Shown one piece after another: positions 7,969 through 16,683 of a stretch of DNA of 64,000 nucleotides. The stretch is taken from contig NZ_JACSZV010000009.1 in assembly GCF_014472415.1 (NCBI RefSeq), positions 62,001-126,000 on the forward strand. The letters run 5' to 3'. This DNA comes from Pseudomonas sp. N40(2020). GTDB lineage: Bacteria > Pseudomonadota > Gammaproteobacteria > Pseudomonadales > Pseudomonadaceae. The translations under genes and the position numbers were made by a program. Numbering within the stretch: position 1 is the first letter of the stretch; each line of letters starts with the position of its first letter. A model generated the notes under the pieces. That model was given only the letters and a program-made list of their open reading frames with translations, had not been told where the DNA came from and did no database searches.

Positions 7969-9024
7969 TCAAGCCCCCAACACCCGACACGCCTCCACCG
8001 GCAACGTCACCGACACCGGATGCCCGATCCCCAAGCCGATCCCCTGACACGGTGTACTCAACGCCGTAAACGTCACCCCCGAACACTCCACCGTGGTTTC
8101 GATGGTCGCGCCGATATCGCGCACAAACGTCACTTTGCCCAGCAACCGGTTGCCCGCTGTTGCCTGCGCTGGCGACAGTTGCAGGTCTTCCGGACGAATC
8201 AGCATTTTCAACTTCTGCCCGACCACGATGCTGTTGCAGATCGGCACTTGCAATGCGTCACCACCCGGCAAACTGACCATGCCGTCGCCCAGCGCGGTGG
8301 CCGGGAAAATGTTGCCCGAACCGATGAAGTCAGCGACGAATTCGTTGGCCGGATGCCGGTAGATTTCAATCGGCGTACCGACCTGCTGCACCTTGTGCTC
8401 GCCCAGCACCACGACGATGTCGGCCATGGTCATCGCTTCGCGCTGATCGTGGGTGACCATGATCGTGGTGATGTTCAGGCGTTGTTGCAGTTGGCGGATT
8501 TCCACCTGCATCGATTCGCGCAGCTTGGCGTCGAGCGCCGACAGCGGTTCGTCGAGCAAGAGGATTTTCGGATGCGAGGCAATCGCCCGGGCAATCGCCA
8601 CGCGTTGGCGTTGGCCGCCGGAGAGTTTGGCCACCGGACGGTCGATCATCGCCTGCAACTGGATCAGCTCAAGCAGTTCAACCACCCGTGCCTGCTGATC
8701 GGCCTTGCTGACGCCGCGCAGTTTCAGCGGGTAAGCGATGTTTTCGCCGACAGTCATGTGCGGGAACAGCGCCAGCGACTGGAACACCATGCCGAAGTTG
8801 CGCAGGTGCGCCGGGGTGTGGGCGATGTTTTCGCCGTCCAGACGAATCTCGCCGCTGGTGAGGGTTTCCAGCCCGGCGATCATCCGCAGCAAAGTGGTTT
8901 TGCCGCAGCCCGAAGGGCCTAGAAAACACACCAGTTTGCCTTCCGGCAAATGCAGATTGACGTCTTTGACCGCGCAAGCCGAGCCGTAGAATTTCTCGAC
9001 GTTTTCCAGAATCAGACCAGTCAT
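7969..9024 (-). CDS. ABC transporter ATP-binding protein, PotA-like
   Basis: The start is ATG 9024 (MTGLILENVEKFYG), preceded by GAGGTGCAAC. The 351-aa product has Walker A GPSGCGKTT, signature LSGGQRQRVAIARA, Walker B ILLLDEPLSALD and an H-loop in MVTHDQREAM. A C-terminal TOBE-type domain follows (about 235-351, starting VQQVGTPIEIYRHPANEFVADFIGSG), as in PotA-class importers. It powers the two permeases encoded just upstream. With the Tat-dependent binding protein it makes a complete polyamine/opine-type importer. The substrate is unproven; adjacency to AruI-like and aldehyde dehydrogenase genes suggests a guanidino compound or polyamine. Confidence 0.88.
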   Translation of the reverse strand: MTGLILENVEKFYGSACAVKDVNLHLPEGKLVCFLGPSGCGKTTLLRMIAGLETLTSGEIRLDGENIAHTPAHLRNFGMVFQSLALFPHMTVGENIAYPLKLRGVSKADQQARVVELLELIQLQAMIDRPVAKLSGGQRQRVAIARAIASHPKILLLDEPLSALDAKLRESMQVEIRQLQQRLNITTIMVTHDQREAMTMADIVVVLGEHKVQQVGTPIEIYRHPANEFVADFIGSGNIFPATALGDGMVSLPGGDALQVPICNSIVVGQKLKMLIRPEDLQLSPAQATAGNRLLGKVTFVRDIGATIETTVECSGVTFTALSTPCQGIGLGIGHPVSVTLPVEACRVLGA

Positions 9025-9037
9025 GTTGCACCTCAAA

Positions 9038-9886
9038 TCAAAAGGAAACGCCGCCCTCGCCCACCAGCTTCTCCAGCGCCCAGATCAGGACGAAGTCGAT
9101 CAGCACGATCAGCACGGCAAACGAGAACACGGTAGGGTCGAGCGATGACACGGTGCGGCTGTACATCCAGATCGGCACGGTCATGACGTCGATGGTGTAG
9201 AGGAAATAGGTCACGGTGAATTCGTTGAACGAAACGATGAACGCCAGCAGCATGCCCGCCAGAATCCCCGACTTCATCAGTGGCACCACCACATCGACAA
9301 TCGCCCGCAACGGTGAGGCGCCGAGCATCTGCGCCGCTTCTTCGACTTCGCTGCCGATGGAAAGCATCGCGGCGGTGCAGTTTTTCACCACGAACGGCAA
9401 CGCCAAAATCACGTGGGCAATCACCAGACGCGAGGTGGTCATGTGGAACGGCAGGCTGTCGAACACCAACAGTAACGCCAGCCCCAACACCACCATCGGA
9501 AACACCAGCGGCAGCGACATCAGTTGCAGCGCCACGGCTTTGCCGCGGAATTCGCAACGGGTCAGTGCATAAGCGGCCGGCACCGCGATCAACGTGGCGA
9601 AGATCATGGTCAGGCAAGCCACCAGCAGGCTGGTGCCCATGGCCTGGCCGAGGCTCAGCACATCGCTGGCGTCCGGCGAGACAAAGGTGTGCCAGGCCGC
9701 TTTGTACCATTGCAGGCTGTAGCTGCTCGGCGGGAAGTCGAGGTTCGACGCACCGCTGAACGACATCACGATCATGGTCAGGATCGGCAACACCGCCAGC
9801 AGCAGAATGAACCCGGAAAGGATGCCGGCGAACTTGCCCGTGTCGCCGGGCAACAGCGACTGACGCTTCTTGAACAGGACACTCAT
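9038..9886 (-). CDS. ABC transporter permease, PotC-like
   Basis: This 282-aa inner-membrane protein has six predicted helices. The cytoplasmic loop EEAAQMLGASPLRAIVDVVVPLMKSGI is the EAA motif that docks on the ATPase. It begins with the ATG of an ATGA overlap with the upstream permease stop, so the two permeases are translationally coupled, and it ends 13 bases before the ATPase gene. Its length and order (PotD, PotB, PotC, PotA) match the PotABCD class. It would form half of the transport channel. Confidence 0.87.
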   Translation of the reverse strand: MSVLFKKRQSLLPGDTGKFAGILSGFILLLAVLPILTMIVMSFSGASNLDFPPSSYSLQWYKAAWHTFVSPDASDVLSLGQAMGTSLLVACLTMIFATLIAVPAAYALTRCEFRGKAVALQLMSLPLVFPMVVLGLALLLVFDSLPFHMTTSRLVIAHVILALPFVVKNCTAAMLSIGSEVEEAAQMLGASPLRAIVDVVVPLMKSGILAGMLLAFIVSFNEFTVTYFLYTIDVMTVPIWMYSRTVSSLDPTVFSFAVLIVLIDFVLIWALEKLVGEGGVSF

Positions 9887-10791
9887 TGCGAAGCCTCCAG
9901 CAAACGCCGACGACGGCCGGTGATGTATTCGGACAGGGTCATGATCGCCAGTGTGGTGATGATCAGCACCACCCCGGCGGCGGAGGCGGCAGGCCAGTTC
10001 ATCAGCGGGGCGATCTGGTCATGCACCATCACCGCGAGCATCGGCACGCGCCGACCACCGAGCAGTAACGGCACGACAAAGCTGCTGGCGTTGTAGGCGA
10101 ACACCAGTGTCGCGCCGGTGATGATGCCCGGCAGGCTCATCGGCAACACCACTTGGCGGAACACCTGGAAGCGGCTGGCACCGAGGGTGGCGGCGGCCTC
10201 TTCGTAGCTGCGGGCGACGCCGCGCATGGCGCTGGCAATCGGCAACACCGCGAGGGGAAACGCCGTCTGCACCAGGCCCATCAACACACCGTTCTGGTTG
10301 TACAGCAGCATGATCGGCCGCTTGATCAGACCCAGGCCCATCAGCGCCTGGTTCAACATGCCGCCGGGGCCGAGAATCACCAGCCAGCCGTAGCTTTGCA
10401 GCAACAGATTGACCAGTAATGGCAGCAGCACCGCCGCGAGAAAAATCCGCCGCAGAAAGGGCGAAGTCAGCCGCGACATGGTGTACGCCACCGGGATCGC
10501 CAACACCACGGCGATCACCGCGCTGATCAGCGCCAGCCGCAGGGTCAGCAGCAAGGATTTGAGGTAATAGGGCTCGAGCAATTGCGCGTAACTGGCCAGG
10601 CTGAAACCCGACCACTCCGCGCCTTTGGTGCCAACGCTCATGCGCAGCACCAGCAGGCTCGCGGCAATCAGCACACCAAGAAACAGCATCGACGGGGTGA
10701 GGAAAAACCACGCCCGGGCAGTCGGCGAAATACCGCGCGCCGGACGCACGTCGCCGGCGCCAACCGGTTGGGTCAGGGATTGATGTTCCAT
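9883..10791 (-). CDS. ABC transporter permease, PotB-like
   Basis: I use ATG 10791 (MEHQSLTQPVG) because the hydrophilic N-terminus fits the family and GAGATCATTGCT lies upstream; a longer frame to 10845 has no convincing ribosome-binding site. The 302-residue product has a first helix at about 26-48, five more helices, and EAA loop EEAAATLGASRFQVFRQVVLPMSLPG near residue 205. It is the partner of the PotC-like permease, whose ATG overlaps its stop. A REP doublet separates it from the binding-protein gene upstream, so the two ends of the operon may be expressed at different levels. Confidence 0.86.
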   Translation of the reverse strand: MEHQSLTQPVGAGDVRPARGISPTARAWFFLTPSMLFLGVLIAASLLVLRMSVGTKGAEWSGFSLASYAQLLEPYYLKSLLLTLRLALISAVIAVVLAIPVAYTMSRLTSPFLRRIFLAAVLLPLLVNLLLQSYGWLVILGPGGMLNQALMGLGLIKRPIMLLYNQNGVLMGLVQTAFPLAVLPIASAMRGVARSYEEAAATLGASRFQVFRQVVLPMSLPGIITGATLVFAYNASSFVVPLLLGGRRVPMLAVMVHDQIAPLMNWPAASAAGVVLIITTLAIMTLSEYITGRRRRLLEASQ

Positions 10792-10854
10792 AGCAATGAT
10801 CTCGTCAATGGAAGAACAACTGACAAACACAACCTTCAAATTCACTGAGAAACC

Positions 10855-10943
10855 TGTGGGAGCTGGCTTGCCAGCGATAGCAATCTGTCAGTGACATCAT
10901 TGTCGACAGGAAGGCCGTCATCGCTGGCAAGCCAGCTCCCACA
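10855..10943. repeat. REP doublet inside the ABC transporter operon
   Basis: TGTGGGAGCTGGCTTGCCAG at 10855 is repeated inverted, ending at 10943. It lies between the binding-protein stop and the first permease start. In other importer operons a REP hairpin here protects the upstream mRNA from 3' exonucleases and raises binding-protein yield; the same role is inferred. Confidence 0.8.
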
Positions 10944-10977
10944 AGGGTTTGCGGTGTTCTGAAGGTTTGTGTTCGGA

Positions 10978-12081
10978 TCAGGAAGAGAAGATTTCCGTAT
11001 AGCGACGAATCCATTGGTCATGCACGGTGGCCAGGAAGGCGTTGTCGTGCATGATCGCCTTCTCGGCAATCTGCTCCGGCGTCAGGATGTACGGGCTCTT
11101 GCGCGCTTCGGCAGAGATGATCGCCTTGGCGTTGACCGGGCCGTTGAAGATGTCTTCGGCCATCTTGCCCTGCACCAGCGGGTCGAGAGAGTGGTTGATA
11201 AAGGCGTAAGCCAGATCGGTATCGCCCGGACGATTCTTCGGCATCACCGAGAGCATCAGGTCGGTGTAGAAACCTTCCTTCATGCCGAACGTGGCGCCCA
11301 GACCATAGTTCGGATCGCGGATCTGCTTGGGGAAAAACGCCGGGGCGTAGAGGCCGCCCATGTCCAGCGAACCGGTACGGAACAGCTCGGCAATCTGGTT
11401 GGGGTTCTCGCCCAGGGTGATCACGCGGTCCTTGAGTTCGGCGAGTTTCTTGAAGCCCGGCTCGATGTTGTGCTCGTCACCACCGGCCAGTTTGGCGGCG
11501 ATGATGATCAGGTCCATCGCCTCGGTCCAGTTCGGTGGCGGGAGGAAAATGTTCGGCGCCAGATCGGCGTCCCACAACGCGGCGTAACTGTCCGGCGCTT
11601 CTTTCAACGTGCGGGTGCTATAGACCAGACTGTTGCACCACAGCAGATAACCGATGCCGTGACCGTTGGCCCCGGTGCGGTATTTTTCCGGTACGTCGAC
11701 CAGATTGGGAATGCGGTTGAGGTCGGGTTTTTCCAGCAGCCCGGCGGCGGCCAGGCCTTCGGCGCCGACGCCGGCCAAGGTGATGATGTCGTATTGCGGA
11801 CGGTCACCACCGGCCTTGAGTTTGGCGACCATTTCCGAGGTGCTGCCGGTGCGGTCGGCGATCACCTTGGCACCGGTCTTGGCCTCGAAGGTCGCGGCAA
11901 TATTGCGCAGTGCGGCGAGGCCGGTGTCATCCGACCAGGTCAGCAAACGCAGAGTCTTGCCGGCAAAACGCGTGTCGCTGGCGCTGGCCCGGATGAAGGG
12001 CATGCTCATGGCCGCTGCGGCCACGGACGCCACGCCGACGGTTTTAATGAATTGACGCCTGTTCAGATCGTGCTCGCCCAT
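10978..12081 (-). CDS. Periplasmic ABC substrate-binding protein, PotD-like, Tat-exported
   Basis: The start is ATG 12081, with AGGGAG upstream. The 367-aa protein begins MGEHDLNRRQFIKTVG, a twin-arginine motif followed by a moderate hydrophobic stretch and an ASA cleavage region, so it is probably exported folded by the Tat system. The mature part fits family-1 solute-binding proteins of the spermidine/putrescine type (LRLLTWSDDTGLAALRNIAA near its start). It captures substrate for the PotBC-like permeases encoded downstream. It is the first transporter gene after the aldehyde dehydrogenase gene, about 220 bases away. Confidence 0.86.
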   Translation of the reverse strand: MGEHDLNRRQFIKTVGVASVAAAAMSMPFIRASASDTRFAGKTLRLLTWSDDTGLAALRNIAATFEAKTGAKVIADRTGSTSEMVAKLKAGGDRPQYDIITLAGVGAEGLAAAGLLEKPDLNRIPNLVDVPEKYRTGANGHGIGYLLWCNSLVYSTRTLKEAPDSYAALWDADLAPNIFLPPPNWTEAMDLIIIAAKLAGGDEHNIEPGFKKLAELKDRVITLGENPNQIAELFRTGSLDMGGLYAPAFFPKQIRDPNYGLGATFGMKEGFYTDLMLSVMPKNRPGDTDLAYAFINHSLDPLVQGKMAEDIFNGPVNAKAIISAEARKSPYILTPEQIAEKAIMHDNAFLATVHDQWIRRYTEIFSS

Positions 12082-12298
12082 GAAGGACTCCCTTTGTTCT
12101 TTTAAGTATGAGGTTGGTCGCAACCGTTGCATCCGCGCGGCCGGTTCGGCTCAAAGCCCCGTTTTCAAAGGGCTTGAGCGCTGCCGACGGGTTCATCCTG
12201 AGGTCGTGCAAAACACCTGACTATCGATAAAAACTCATTGAAGCCATGACGCCGACGCATGCCTCGTTGCGAGGCATGCGCTCACCTTTTTCGGGCGT
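12082..12298. other. Intergenic stretch with a perfect hairpin
   Basis: There is no gene here. At 12258-12280, GCATGCCTCG-TTG-CGAGGCATGC forms a perfect 10-bp stem with a 3-base loop, but no T-run follows on either strand. It may be a processing or attenuation hairpin between the aldehyde dehydrogenase and the transporter genes. Confidence 0.5.
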
Positions 12299-13750
12299 TC
12301 AGAGCGCCCGGATCACGTGTTTGATTTCCTGAAACGCCGCCAGCCCCCATGGGCCCAATTCGCGGCCGATGCTGCTCTGCTTGTAACCGCCCCACGCCGT
12401 TTGCGGGAAGATCACTTGCGGCGCGTTGAGCCACACCAGCCCCGCCTGCAGGGCGTTGGCGACACGGTCAGCGGTCTCGGTGTTACGCGTCACCACACTG
12501 GCGACCAGACCGAACTGACTGTCGTTGGCCAGCGCGATTGCCTCGGCTTCACTGCTGAAACTGCGCACGCACAACACCGGGCCGAAAATCTCTTCACACC
12601 ACAACGCACTGTCGAGGGGCACGTCGGTGAAGATCGTCGGCTGCAAAAAATAGCCGCGCGGTAGATCGGCGGGACGATTGCCGCCGCAAATCAGCTTCGC
12701 CCCGGCACTCAACCCTCGGTCGATGTGGCCCAGCACGCGCTGGTACTGCGCCTGATTGACCAAAGCGCCCATTTCCACGTCCGGATCAAACGGTTCGGCC
12801 ACACGGATTTTTTCCGCACGGGCCTTCAGACGCAGGAGAAACTCATCCGCCAGTTCATCGGCGACCAATACGCGGCTGGTGGCTGAACACATTTGCCCGG
12901 CGTTAAAGAAACCGCCACCGCACGCCAGCTCCACCGCCAGATCGAGATCGGCATCTTCGAGCACCAACAGCGAGGATTTACCGCCCAGCTCCAGGCTCAC
13001 GCCTTTCACGGTTTCGGCGGCGCGCTGCATCACCTGCACACCGACGGCGTTGCTGCCGGTGAAGGAAATCTTGGCGATACGCGGATCCGCCGACAGCGGC
13101 GCACCGACCGCCAGCCCGGTACCGCAGACCACGTTGAACACGCCTTTGGGCAGGCCGGATTCAGCAATGATCGCCGCCAGTTCCAGCTCCGGCAGCGGCG
13201 TGACTTCCGACGGCTTGAGCACCACGCAGCAACCGGCAGCCAGGGCTGGCGCGAGCTTCCAGGCAGTGGTGACCATCGGGAAATTCCACGGCACGATCAG
13301 CCCGACCACGCCGCACGGCTCGCGACGCAGGCGTGCGCTGAAATCATCGCTGGGCAGCGGCACATTGCTGTCCTGTTTGCCATCGAGGCCTTCGGCCAAC
13401 TCGGCGTAATACTCGAACGTGGCGATCACATCGTCGACATCGATGGCCGCTTCGAATTGCGGTTTACCGTTGTTGCTCGACTGCAATTTCATCAAGTGGT
13501 CACGACCGTTACGCACGCCATTGGCGATGTTGCGCAGGATCGCGCCACGCTCGGCGCCGGTGGTTTTCGACCAATCCTTGAACGCTTCGACGGCCGCGGT
13601 CACCGCGTGTTCGACCGCCAGCTCATCACCGCCATTGACCGTGGTCAGCAGCGCTTCAGTGGCTGGGTTGATCACCCGCAAATGCTCGCGGCCGGCGGAC
13701 CATTGGCCGTTGATGTAGAGGCCATCGAGTGTGGTGGGGAAATTGATCAT
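12299..13750 (-). CDS. NAD(P)-dependent aldehyde dehydrogenase
   Basis: The 483-aa length, the cofactor/general-base region VSLELGGKSS and the catalytic cysteine in FFNAGQMCSATSR identify the ALDH superfamily. The C-terminal WGGYKQSSIGRELGPWGL resembles betaine/aminoaldehyde dehydrogenases. It should oxidise an aldehyde to an acid in the cytosol. Its ATG overlaps the stop of the AruI-like decarboxylase gene (ATGA), so the two are made together. If that enzyme makes 4-guanidinobutyraldehyde, this one would give 4-guanidinobutyrate. That substrate is inferred from coupling; the sequence alone does not fix it. Confidence 0.85.
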   Translation of the reverse strand: MINFPTTLDGLYINGQWSAGREHLRVINPATEALLTTVNGGDELAVEHAVTAAVEAFKDWSKTTGAERGAILRNIANGVRNGRDHLMKLQSSNNGKPQFEAAIDVDDVIATFEYYAELAEGLDGKQDSNVPLPSDDFSARLRREPCGVVGLIVPWNFPMVTTAWKLAPALAAGCCVVLKPSEVTPLPELELAAIIAESGLPKGVFNVVCGTGLAVGAPLSADPRIAKISFTGSNAVGVQVMQRAAETVKGVSLELGGKSSLLVLEDADLDLAVELACGGGFFNAGQMCSATSRVLVADELADEFLLRLKARAEKIRVAEPFDPDVEMGALVNQAQYQRVLGHIDRGLSAGAKLICGGNRPADLPRGYFLQPTIFTDVPLDSALWCEEIFGPVLCVRSFSSEAEAIALANDSQFGLVASVVTRNTETADRVANALQAGLVWLNAPQVIFPQTAWGGYKQSSIGRELGPWGLAAFQEIKHVIRAL

Positions 13751-15384
13751 TTGGCCACCGCCTGCATCCAGCGGTTCTGATCGATTTCAATCACGGTCGG
13801 GCCTTGGCGGTCGGTTGCGGCACGCAGCGCAGCGCGCAGTTGTTCAACCGAGCTGATCGCTTCAGCCGCGCAACCCAGGGCCTTGGCCACACCGATGAAG
13901 TCCGGTGTGTAGATGTCGACACCGACCGGTTCAATGGCGCGGTTGACCATGTACTTCTTGATCTCTTCGTAACCCTGGTTATTCCACAGCAGGACGATCA
14001 CCGGCGTGCGCGCTTCGACAGCGCTGGCCAGTTCCGGCAGGGTGAATTGCAAACCACCGTCGCCGATCAGGCACACCACTGGCGGGCGCGCACCTTTGTC
14101 GGAATGGCCACCGAGCCATGCACCGATGGCCGCCGGCAAGGCGTAGCCGAGGGTGCCGTAACCGGTGGACGAGTTGAACCAGCGGCGCGGGCGCTCCGGG
14201 TTGAAGGTGAGGTTGCCGGTGTACACCGGTTGCGTGGAATCGCCGACGAACACGGCGTCCGGCAATTCGTGCAGAACGGTTTCGAGGAACCGGGTCTGAG
14301 CCAGCGTCGGTGCATCCCAAGTGGCGGCCAGATCATCGCGCAGACGCGCAGCACGCACCTGCCCCCAATCGTTGCGCCGCTCGGCCAAGGACTTGTGCGA
14401 CAACGCGCTGAGCAGCGCTTGTGCGGCGTTGCGCGAATCGGCGACCAGCGCCACATGCGGCGGATAGTTGCGCACGGTCTGATCGGCGTCGATGTCGATG
14501 CGCAGCAGCTTGCCGGGAATCTCGAAACCGCCGGCGAAAGTGACGTCGTAATCGGTCTCGGCCAGTTCGGTGCCGATCGCCAACACCACGTCGGCATCGG
14601 CGACCAGTGCGCGGGTCGCAACCAGACTCTGCGTCGATCCGATCAACAGCGGATGGCTGGACGGCAACATGCCTTTGGCGTTGATGGTCAGCGCGACAGG
14701 GGCGTCGAGCAGTTCGGCCAGTTCAGTCAGCTCGGCGGCGGCATCGATGGCACCGCCACCGGCGAGGATCAGCGGACGCTGTGCGCCGGCGAGCAGCTCG
14801 GTCATGCGGCTCACAGCGGCTGGGGCGGCTCCGGCGCGATCGATATTGACCGGGATGCTGGCGAGCAGCTCATCGGCGTTTTCCACCAGCACGTCCAGCG
14901 GAATTTCAATGTGCACCGGACGCGGACGACCGGCCTGGAACAGGGCGAAGGCGCGAGCCAAAACAACCGGCAATTCCGCCGCCGACATCAAGGTATGGGA
15001 GAACGCCGCGACGCCAGCGACCAGCGCGCTCTGGTTCGGCAATTCGTGGAGCTTGCCGCGACCGCCGCCCAACTGACTGCGCGACTGCACGCTGGAGATC
15101 ACCAGCATCGGGATCGAGTCGGCGTAAGCCTGGCCCATCGCCGTGGTGATGTTGGTCATGCCCGGGCCGGTAATGATGAAGCACACGCCCGGCTTGCCAC
15201 TGGTGCGCGCGTAGCCGTCGGCCATGAACCCGGCGCCCTGCTCATGCCGTGGCGTGACATGGTTGATGCTCGAACGGGCCAGCCCGCGATACAGCTCCAC
15301 GGTATGCACCCCGGGAATGCCGAACACCTGCTCGACCCCGTAACCTTCGAGTAACTTGACCAGTACTTCGCCACACGTCGCCAT
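13747..15384 (-). CDS. aruI: ThDP-dependent decarboxylase, AruI-like (5-guanidino-2-oxopentanoate decarboxylase)
   Basis: I start at ATG 15384 (MATCGEVLVKLLEGYG), with AAGGGC upstream; the 32 extra residues of the longer frame look untranslated. The 545-aa protein has the three ThDP domains of the acetolactate synthase fold: PYR domain with catalytic Glu in RHEQGAGFMADGYAR, central domain, and PP domain with GDGGLQF...NNQGY, the GDG-N ThDP/Mg motif. FGIPGVHTVELYRGL resembles proteins I recall annotated as AruI, which decarboxylates 2-ketoarginine in the arginine transaminase route. No transaminase gene is in the window, so the name is tentative within this superfamily. Confidence 0.75.
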   Translation of the reverse strand: MATCGEVLVKLLEGYGVEQVFGIPGVHTVELYRGLARSSINHVTPRHEQGAGFMADGYARTSGKPGVCFIITGPGMTNITTAMGQAYADSIPMLVISSVQSRSQLGGGRGKLHELPNQSALVAGVAAFSHTLMSAAELPVVLARAFALFQAGRPRPVHIEIPLDVLVENADELLASIPVNIDRAGAAPAAVSRMTELLAGAQRPLILAGGGAIDAAAELTELAELLDAPVALTINAKGMLPSSHPLLIGSTQSLVATRALVADADVVLAIGTELAETDYDVTFAGGFEIPGKLLRIDIDADQTVRNYPPHVALVADSRNAAQALLSALSHKSLAERRNDWGQVRAARLRDDLAATWDAPTLAQTRFLETVLHELPDAVFVGDSTQPVYTGNLTFNPERPRRWFNSSTGYGTLGYALPAAIGAWLGGHSDKGARPPVVCLIGDGGLQFTLPELASAVEARTPVIVLLWNNQGYEEIKKYMVNRAIEPVGVDIYTPDFIGVAKALGCAAEAISSVEQLRAALRAATDRQGPTVIEIDQNRWMQAVAK

Positions 15385-15543
15385 GTCATTGCCCTTCTTG
15401 TTCGTTTGAGACGCCGGGCCTGCGCTGTGTTTATGATGCGCGGGCAAGCCCAGGGATGGCCTCATTGGAACGGGCGACACCTAGCCGCAACAATGGATAA
15501 AAAATCATACTAGCCATGTCCTCACGTCATACCTCGGATCGCC

Positions 15544-16425
15544 ATGAAACGAATGCCACCCTTGCCCGCGCTGCATACCTTTCTGATTACCGCGCAGTGC
15601 TGCAACTTCACCCGGGCGGCCGAGCAGTTGCACATCACCCAGGGTGCGGTGAGCCGGCAGATCGCCGGGCTTGAGGATCATCTGGGTTATGAATTGTTTA
15701 TCCGCCAAGCCCGTGGTCTGGAACTGACGGCCGAAGGTCGCGAATGGCTGCCGCGCGTGGAAAAGGTGTTCGGCTTGATCAGCGAAGCCACCGAGCAGAT
15801 CGGCCTCAAGCGTGAAACCCTGCAAATCAAGGCCCCAAGCTGTGTGATGCGCTGGCTGGTGCCGCGCCTGTTGCAATGGCAGAAAGAGCGCCCGGATGTA
15901 CCGGTCAAACTGACCACCACCCTGGCCCACGGCGTGGATTTTGCGCGTGAGCCATTCGATGCCGCCGTCATTTATGGCACGCCACCGGACAACTCATCGA
16001 CCGCCCTGCATCTGTTCGATGAGCAACTGACACCGGTCTGTTCGCCCGCGCTATTGCAAGGCCCACCGGCGTTAGCCACACCGGCGGATCTGCAACACCA
16101 TCTGCTGCTGCATCCGACCCGCGACACCCAGGACTGGACGGCGTGGCTGACCGCCGCCGAGCAGCAATTGAACAACGTCAACACGGGCCAGCATTTCGAG
16201 ACGCTGGATCAGGCAATGTCGATGGCGTCGCACGGGACGGGGGTGGCGATCGGGGACTGGTCGTTGATCGGCGACGACCTGCGCGCCGAAAGACTGGTGA
16301 TGCCGTTCGAGCTGAAGGTGAAGACGGGATTGGCGTATTACGTGGTGGTGCCGCAGGGCGGAGAACCGTCGCCGCTGCTGGAGGAGTTGATGATCTGGCT
16401 GGTGGAGCAGGCGCATTTGCGTTGA
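15544..16425 (+). CDS. LysR-family regulator, GcvA-like
   Basis: The 293-aa protein has an N-terminal winged helix (FTRAAEQLHITQGAVSRQIAGLEDHLGYELF) and a C-terminal periplasmic-binding-like sensor domain. The class resembles GcvA/AmpR regulators. It is transcribed away from the decarboxylase gene with about 160 bases between the two starts, a classic layout for a LysR protein that controls its divergent neighbour. It therefore probably regulates the decarboxylase, aldehyde dehydrogenase and perhaps transporter genes. The inducer is unknown. Confidence 0.87.
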   Translation: MKRMPPLPALHTFLITAQCCNFTRAAEQLHITQGAVSRQIAGLEDHLGYELFIRQARGLELTAEGREWLPRVEKVFGLISEATEQIGLKRETLQIKAPSCVMRWLVPRLLQWQKERPDVPVKLTTTLAHGVDFAREPFDAAVIYGTPPDNSSTALHLFDEQLTPVCSPALLQGPPALATPADLQHHLLLHPTRDTQDWTAWLTAAEQQLNNVNTGQHFETLDQAMSMASHGTGVAIGDWSLIGDDLRAERLVMPFELKVKTGLAYYVVVPQGGEPSPLLEELMIWLVEQAHLR

Positions 16426-16432
16426 GGCCTTT

Positions 16433-16680
16433 CCCCTCACCCTAGCCCTCTCCCGAAGGAGAGGGGACCGATCGGGGGATGCTCAAGAAGTACGCCGACC
16501 TGAACGTGCTCTGCCGAATCCATAATCGGCTCGATCCCTCAGGTCGATGTATCCCGCAAGACACCTCGGTCGGCTCCCTCTGCCGAATCCATAATCGACT
16601 CGATCTTTCAGGTCGATGTATCCCGCAAGACACCTCGGTCGGCTCCCTCTCCCTCCGGGAGAGGGCTGGGGTGAGGGGGG
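16433..16680. repeat. Inverted-repeat element holding two 69-bp direct repeats
   Basis: CCCCTCACCCTAGCCCTCTC at 16433 has an inverted copy ending at 16678 (one mismatch), and each end carries its own small hairpin. Inside are two direct copies of a 69-bp unit (16509-16577 and 16578-16646) that differ at only about four positions. There is no convincing coding frame. It looks like a non-autonomous MITE-like or REP-related element between convergent genes. Confidence 0.75.
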
Positions 16681-16683
16681 CTG

